Assembly: GCA_017591395.1 (NCBI GenBank)
Contig: WEDG01002495.1
Span: forward strand, 48,796 to 112,795
DNA from: Schistocephalus solidus
Lineage: Eukaryota; Platyhelminthes; Cestoda; Diphyllobothriidea; Diphyllobothriidae
Length of the DNA: 64,000 nucleotides
Direction: 5' to 3'
Shown: positions 59,708 through 64,000 of the stretch, piece after piece
Numbering within the stretch: the stretch's first letter is position 1
Layout: each line of letters starts with the position of its first letter
Program-made: the position numbers and the translations under genes
The notes under the pieces: model-generated
Told to the model about the DNA's origin: nothing
The model's input: the letters and a program-made list of their open reading frames with translations, nothing else
Databases searched by the model: none

Positions 59708-60054
59708 ACTGTCGTCATGGATAAGTTTGAGTACGGAGCAAAACTGAGTAACCTCTTGATGGACAAGGAATCCTATATGCCATCCACTATCACCGAATTC
59801 AAAAAGCTCGTAAATAGCATAAAAAAGACGGTCGAAAAGCTGAAAAAGGCTGGAGCTCTCACGCGAAGAGAGGCGCTGGCCAAAAAGCCACTGATGCCAC
59901 GATGACGCACTTCTACGGCCTGCCAAATGTTCCCAAGCCAGGAGTTCCACTACACCCCTATCGTATCCTTACGATATCAAAGTGGTTGTACAAGCGACTT
60001 TGTTTCCTCTCCAAGGATTCGAAGTGGACAGTGAAGTCAGCTGATGAGTTCTGA

Positions 60055-60392
60055 ACACGCATCAAACATCTTGAAGTAGAGGCAGACGAGGTGGTGGTGT
60101 CATTCGATGTGATCTCGTTATTTACCTCTATCCCACCCGCATTGGCTATCGATACTATCGACGGCTTCTCCGCGAAAATTATGACGAGACTGACCAAAAA
60201 TTCAAAGGAGCGCATATCATCGAACTGCTAAAACTGTGTCTTAAGACATTCTTCAAATTCAACGGCCAGGTCTACGAGCAAACGAAGGGAATGCCACTGG
60301 GCTCGCCTCTGTCTGGACTAATTGTCGAAGCAGTTTTGCAGAGGCTTGAGCAGCTAGTCTTCATCTCGTAACCCCCGAAGTTCTGGACCAGC
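60055..60392 (+). pseudogene. PLE RT motifs A and B, motif C missing
   Basis: Reads EVVVSFDVISLFTSIPP, a frameshift near 60170, LLKLCLKTFFKFNGQVYEQ and GMPLGSPLSGLIVEAVLQRL. At 60391/60392 the sequence jumps from ggaccag to ctttcagggc. Against the copy at 56008-56412 this removes about 47 bases including the YFDD codons. Confidence 0.85.
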
Positions 60393-60875
60393 TTTCAGGG
60401 CTTTGTTGAATTCAATCTTTCCTGACACCCAGTTAATCACGGAAAAAGTCAACAAGCAGTTGCCCTTCCTTGATGTCCATGATACAAAGCTGGCAGACGG
60501 GAAGATAAGTACAATGGTCTACAGTAAGTCAACCAACACTAGGCGCATCCTCCATTTCCGAAGCAACCACTCTGTTGGCCACAAACGCAGTTGTGTCAGA
60601 ACCCTCTTCCGACGTGTTCACACACACTAAGCGATGACAGTGGGAAGAAGGAGGAGATAGAGTACTTACATGCCCTTTTTACATCCAATGGTTATCCAAA
60701 GTCCTTCATCTGCAAATGCCTCAGGAAGCCTCATTTGAGCGGTCGAACGAAGAAAAGCCAATGTTTTGGCTCCCGATCCCCTATATGAGGCACGTTTCAG
60801 AGGCCATGGCAAGAATCCTACAACCTTTTGGGATTGGCGTGGCTGAAACCAGAATGAACTATCAGATAGCGAGTC

Positions 60876-61313
60876 ATGAAGCCCAAAGACCCGTTACCAG
60901 TAACAGAACCATCAGCAGTGGTCTACAGCATACCATGCCAAGATTCTGATGCAATGTATGTTGGTGAAATGGGCAAGCGCCTGGGCACAAGGTTGCATGA
61001 ACACCAACTTGCAATCAACCGCAAAGACAAGTTGTCATTGGTTTATGGTCACGAACCACAGCTGAACCACGATTTCGCCTTTGAGAAAACGAGGGTGATT
61101 GGCTGAGCTACTGAGAAGATGGCCAGACTGCTGCTCGAGAGTTGGTCCTCGACTGGCACACTCAACCGATCTATAGACTTACATCCCGCCTACCAGGCGC
61201 TTCGTACAAGGCTCGGATCAGTTCTGCCAGGGCCAATAAGGCAAACGAGCACGCGGAACCAAGAGCCCACGCTCACGGAAATGTGGGGTGGCGGCCGAAG
61301 GTCACATGATTAA
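60876..61313 (+). pseudogene. PLE GIY-YIG endonuclease
   Basis: PSAVVYSIPCQDSDAMYVGE, KRLGTRLHEHQLAINRKDKL, then a stop at 61104 and LLLESWSSTGTLNRSIDLHP. The second cysteine of the usual CQDC is Ser. Confidence 0.85.
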
Positions 61314-61510
61314 ACTCAAACTGCCTCACCAATGCGCCCGCAAAACGGAGAACAACTCACGAGAGCAGCCACGACTGATCAGTCCGCTGATTGACGTGGG
61401 GAAGGCCAACAGGCACACTGCCTTGCCTTAACCTACGACGGCTCCAAAGGGGGCAGTGGTCACGCGAGCCCGCCGGTATTCAACCTCGTGGAGGTCTAAG
61501 GAAGTCAGCA

Positions 61511-64000
61511 GCGATCGGGCAGGTCAAAGTTCACGCATCCACCATGGATATAATACGAGGCACGCGGCAACACTGACTAACTCAAGACCACCAGGAGCAG
61601 CAAGCACTATACTCTGATGATGGAAGTGAGAAGGCTTTAGAAACGTCAGTACAAATGCGATTTGGTCCATGAACTCGCCCCCTCTTCTTCTTCGTCTTCT
61701 TCAGGAGATGATGAACACGATAAGATATCGGGACCTCGAATCTTTACGCATATTAGTTTATGCTATGGGCGCACAGCCCTCCACTCGACACGCAGATGGG
61801 AGGCTTTTTCGAGGCGAGAGTCATCCACCTACGCTCAGCTGAAATTCCTGCACGATGTCTTGACGAGAACGTCTTACCGAAATGCCTCGCATATAGACCG
61901 CCTGTGAACACGGAACTATGCCAGCGGACGGTGGCAGATTTCAAAAAAAGAATGATCAGGGTGCTAATACGAGATTGTCACGTCCGAATTAACAAATAAT
62001 GCCATATGATTGAACAACATTCTTCGACTTGCCAGTCAATCTTTACGACGCACGTATTGAAACCCTCAAAACGGCAATCTTAGACAGTGCACGGCGTCAT
62101 CGCAAATCACGTGATGACCAGCTGTCTGGGACATTTTGAAAAATCCGTCCGAAAGTCAACCCTCTCGATGGTGCCCTGGTTCACAACTTGTCCTCCCATC
62201 GGCTCCTCACTCAGCAACAACTAGCGATTCTATCCTATGACGCAAAATTCAACATGAAAGATGCTCAACCAGAAGACTTTCATTGCATCCTTCGAGTCGG
62301 CGCTCCGGAAGTGCGATGCTGTTGAGGAGTGCAAAAGCGCCTTGCTGCAACAAGTGGAAAAATCTGCTCCTCCAGCACCAACGTCCGAGACAACGATTTT
62401 CAAAGGCAGAAGAACGAGAACTTCTGTAAATACGAAAAATTAGAGGACATCGTAACCCCTGCCCGCAAACAAAGGGGCGCTGGCTGTCGTCATGGATAAG
62501 TCTGAGTACGCAGCAAAACTGAGTAACCTCTTGATGGACAAAGGAATCCTATGTGCCATCGACTACCAGTGACTTTAAAAAGCGCGTGAACAGCGCAAAT
62601 AAGACGGTCGACAAGCTGAGGCAGGAAAGCTCTCACGCGAAGAGAAGCGCTGGCTACAAAAGCCACTGATGCCGCGATGGCACGCTTCTACGGCCTGCTA
62701 AAAGGTTCACAATCCAGGAGTGTCCTACGCCCCATCGTCTCTTTACATGGCACCCCAACCTTTTGGAGCTGTCAAGTGAGATGTATCAGCGACTTTGTTT
62801 CCTGAACCAAGGGATTCGAGTGGACAGTGAAGTCAGCTGACGAGGTTCTAAACGCGCATCATAAACATCTTGAGTAAGTGCAGACGAGGTGATGGTGTCC
62901 TTTTGACGTGATCTCGTTATTTACCTCTCATCCCACCCACATCGGCTATTGTAATATCGACGGCTTTCTCCAGGAAAAATATGACGAGACCGACCAAAAA
63001 CTCAAACGAGCGAGAGACATCATTTGAACTCGTAGAACTGTAACTTTGGACGTTCTTCACATTCAACGGCCAGGGTCTATGAGTAAAAGAAGGGGACGCC
63101 GATGGGTTTTCGCCTCTGTCTGGACTACCTGCCGAAACGAAGTTTTGCGCTTAGCGGGCCGGTCTGTCAGCTCGTACCCGATGTTCCTGGGCCAGATACG
63201 TCGACATCGCTTCGTCATAATCAAGAGAGTCACTTCGGCGGTCAGGGCATTGTTGAATTCAATCTTTCCCGACATCCAGTTTACCATGGAGGAAGAAGTC
63301 AACAAATCAGTCTGTCCCTTCCTTGACGTCCGCAGTTACGGGCTGGCAGACGAGAAGATAAGGACAACGGTCTACCGTAAGGCAACCAACACTAGGCGCA
63401 TCCTCCACTGAGGCAAACCGCCCTGTTGTTAGCCACAAACGCAGTTGAGTAAAAAGCCTCTTCCGACGTGTCCAAACACACCGCAGCGACGACAGTGGGA
63501 AGAAGGAGGAGATGGAATACTTACATGCCCTTTTGCGCCAACGGTTATCCAAAGTCCTCATCCGCAAATGCCTCAGGAAGCAGTTTTGAGCGGTCGAATG
63601 AAGAAAAGCCAAAGTTTTGGCTCGCAACCCCCTATGTGAGAACGTTTCGCAGGAGACTGCAAGAATCCTAAACATCTTTGGGATTGGCGTGGCTCATAAA
63701 CCAGAATGCACTATCAGACAGCAAGTCATGAAGCCCAAAGACCCGCCACAGTAACAGAACAATCAGCAGTGGTCTACAGCATACCATGCCAAGATTGCGA
63801 TGCAAGGTATAAGCTGGTGAAACGAGGAGCAAGCGCCTGGGCACAAGCAAGGTTGCATGAACACCAACTTGCAATCAACCGCAGTTATTTGTTCCTGGTT
63901 TGCCTGACAACAATCTAAAATTAATGATTTCGCCTTTTGAGACGAGGGTGATTGGCCGAGCCAATAAGAAGAAAGCAATACGTAACTTTAATCAGCAACA
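61511..64000 (+). mobile_element. Penelope-like element, array copy 4, cut by the window edge
   Basis: Starts with the terminal repeat including a hammerhead-like motif (61610-61651) and continues through the N-terminal region (61780-62450), RT region (62880-63300), linker (63300-63660) and endonuclease (SAVVYSIPCQDCDARY near 63760). It has many one-base insertions and losses relative to copy 3, far denser than elsewhere. Motif C reads YVDI in a shifted frame. The 3' end lies outside. Confidence 0.85.
61610..61651 (+). ncRNA. hammerhead-ribozyme-like motif (between copies 3 and 4)
   Basis: Stem I UACU/AGUA, core CUGAUGA, extra U, stem II weakened (GGAAGU/GCUUUA), GAAAC, GUC. It lies 2794 bp after the equivalent motif of copy 3. 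Confidence 0.5.

Larger units (their letters stand above)
58710..61510 (+). mobile_element. Penelope-like element, array copy 3
   Basis: One whole tandem unit of about 2.8 kb. The 5' terminal repeat (58710-59000) carries a hammerhead-like motif and an expanded CTT run. The body spans 59028-61313, and the same terminal sequence (gcagcgatcgggcaggtcaa) returns at 61506 to begin the next copy. In the body the entry motif LPVDKGN, motif A (VVVSFDVISLFTSIPPAL, near 60090) and motif B (MPLGSPLSGLIVEAVLQRL) are readable, but motif C is deleted. The endonuclease (60876-61313) is readable with stops. Inactive. Confidence 0.88.

Overview
This is eukaryotic nuclear DNA, most likely from a parasitic flatworm, with a diphyllobothriid-type tapeworm my best guess. 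Reasons: genes are split by GT-AG introns. There are two canonical nuclear tRNA genes. The repeat load consists of flatworm-type retroelements: Penelope-like elements (PLEs) with GIY-YIG endonucleases, CR1-like LINEs, an RTE-like LINE whose protein ends in a C2H2 finger, and relics of an LTR element with a tRNA-Trp primer-binding site. The species assignment is inference.

Host genes. Two host protein genes are supported, both on the + strand and adjacent. The first, at 28344-31068, is a two-exon MORN-repeat gene that resembles MORN2. The second starts at or before 32404 and runs past 53419, covering more than 21 kb. Its five visible exons (32404-32696, 39681-39891, 40005-40121, 41469-41632, 53291-53419) join in compatible phases into one open frame of about 304 codons. 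That frame carries, in order, the conserved blocks of fibrous sheath-interacting protein 1 (FSIP1). Its 5' and 3' exons are not found; the 3' end probably lies beyond the window. Two antisense tRNA genes, Ala(TGC) and Arg(ACG), sit in its largest intron.

Layout. 1-840: a PLE relic running off the left edge. 850-2636: a second PLE whose 5' part is inverted. 2.7-17.5 kb: no recognisable gene, but an old dispersed repeat family is present in at least four copies. 17.6-21 kb: a decayed RTE-like LINE on the - strand. 23.4-26.8 kb: a CR1-like LINE split by a 2175-bp CACTA-like DNA transposon with 12-bp inverted repeats and a 2-bp target duplication. 28.3-53.4 kb: the two host genes. The FSIP1 introns hold two direct CR1 copies, a (GGA)n tract, an 800-bp CCT-rich tract ending at a 3' splice site, degenerate telomere-like tracts and LTR relics. 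53.6-64 kb: a long (GA)n, a CCAAT-bearing GC-richer patch, then an array of four PLE copies, one on - followed by three on + in tandem, continuing off the right edge.

Most notable. The PLE ends carry a repeated hammerhead-ribozyme-like motif. Its core and stem II are kept across diverged copies, including base changes that preserve pairing. The tandem copies place these motifs about 2.8 kb apart, one element length. I did not find a clearly new biological system. The best leads are this ribozyme-bearing PLE array inside a host gene, the twin-priming-like inversion, and the dispersed repeat family at 5-16 kb.
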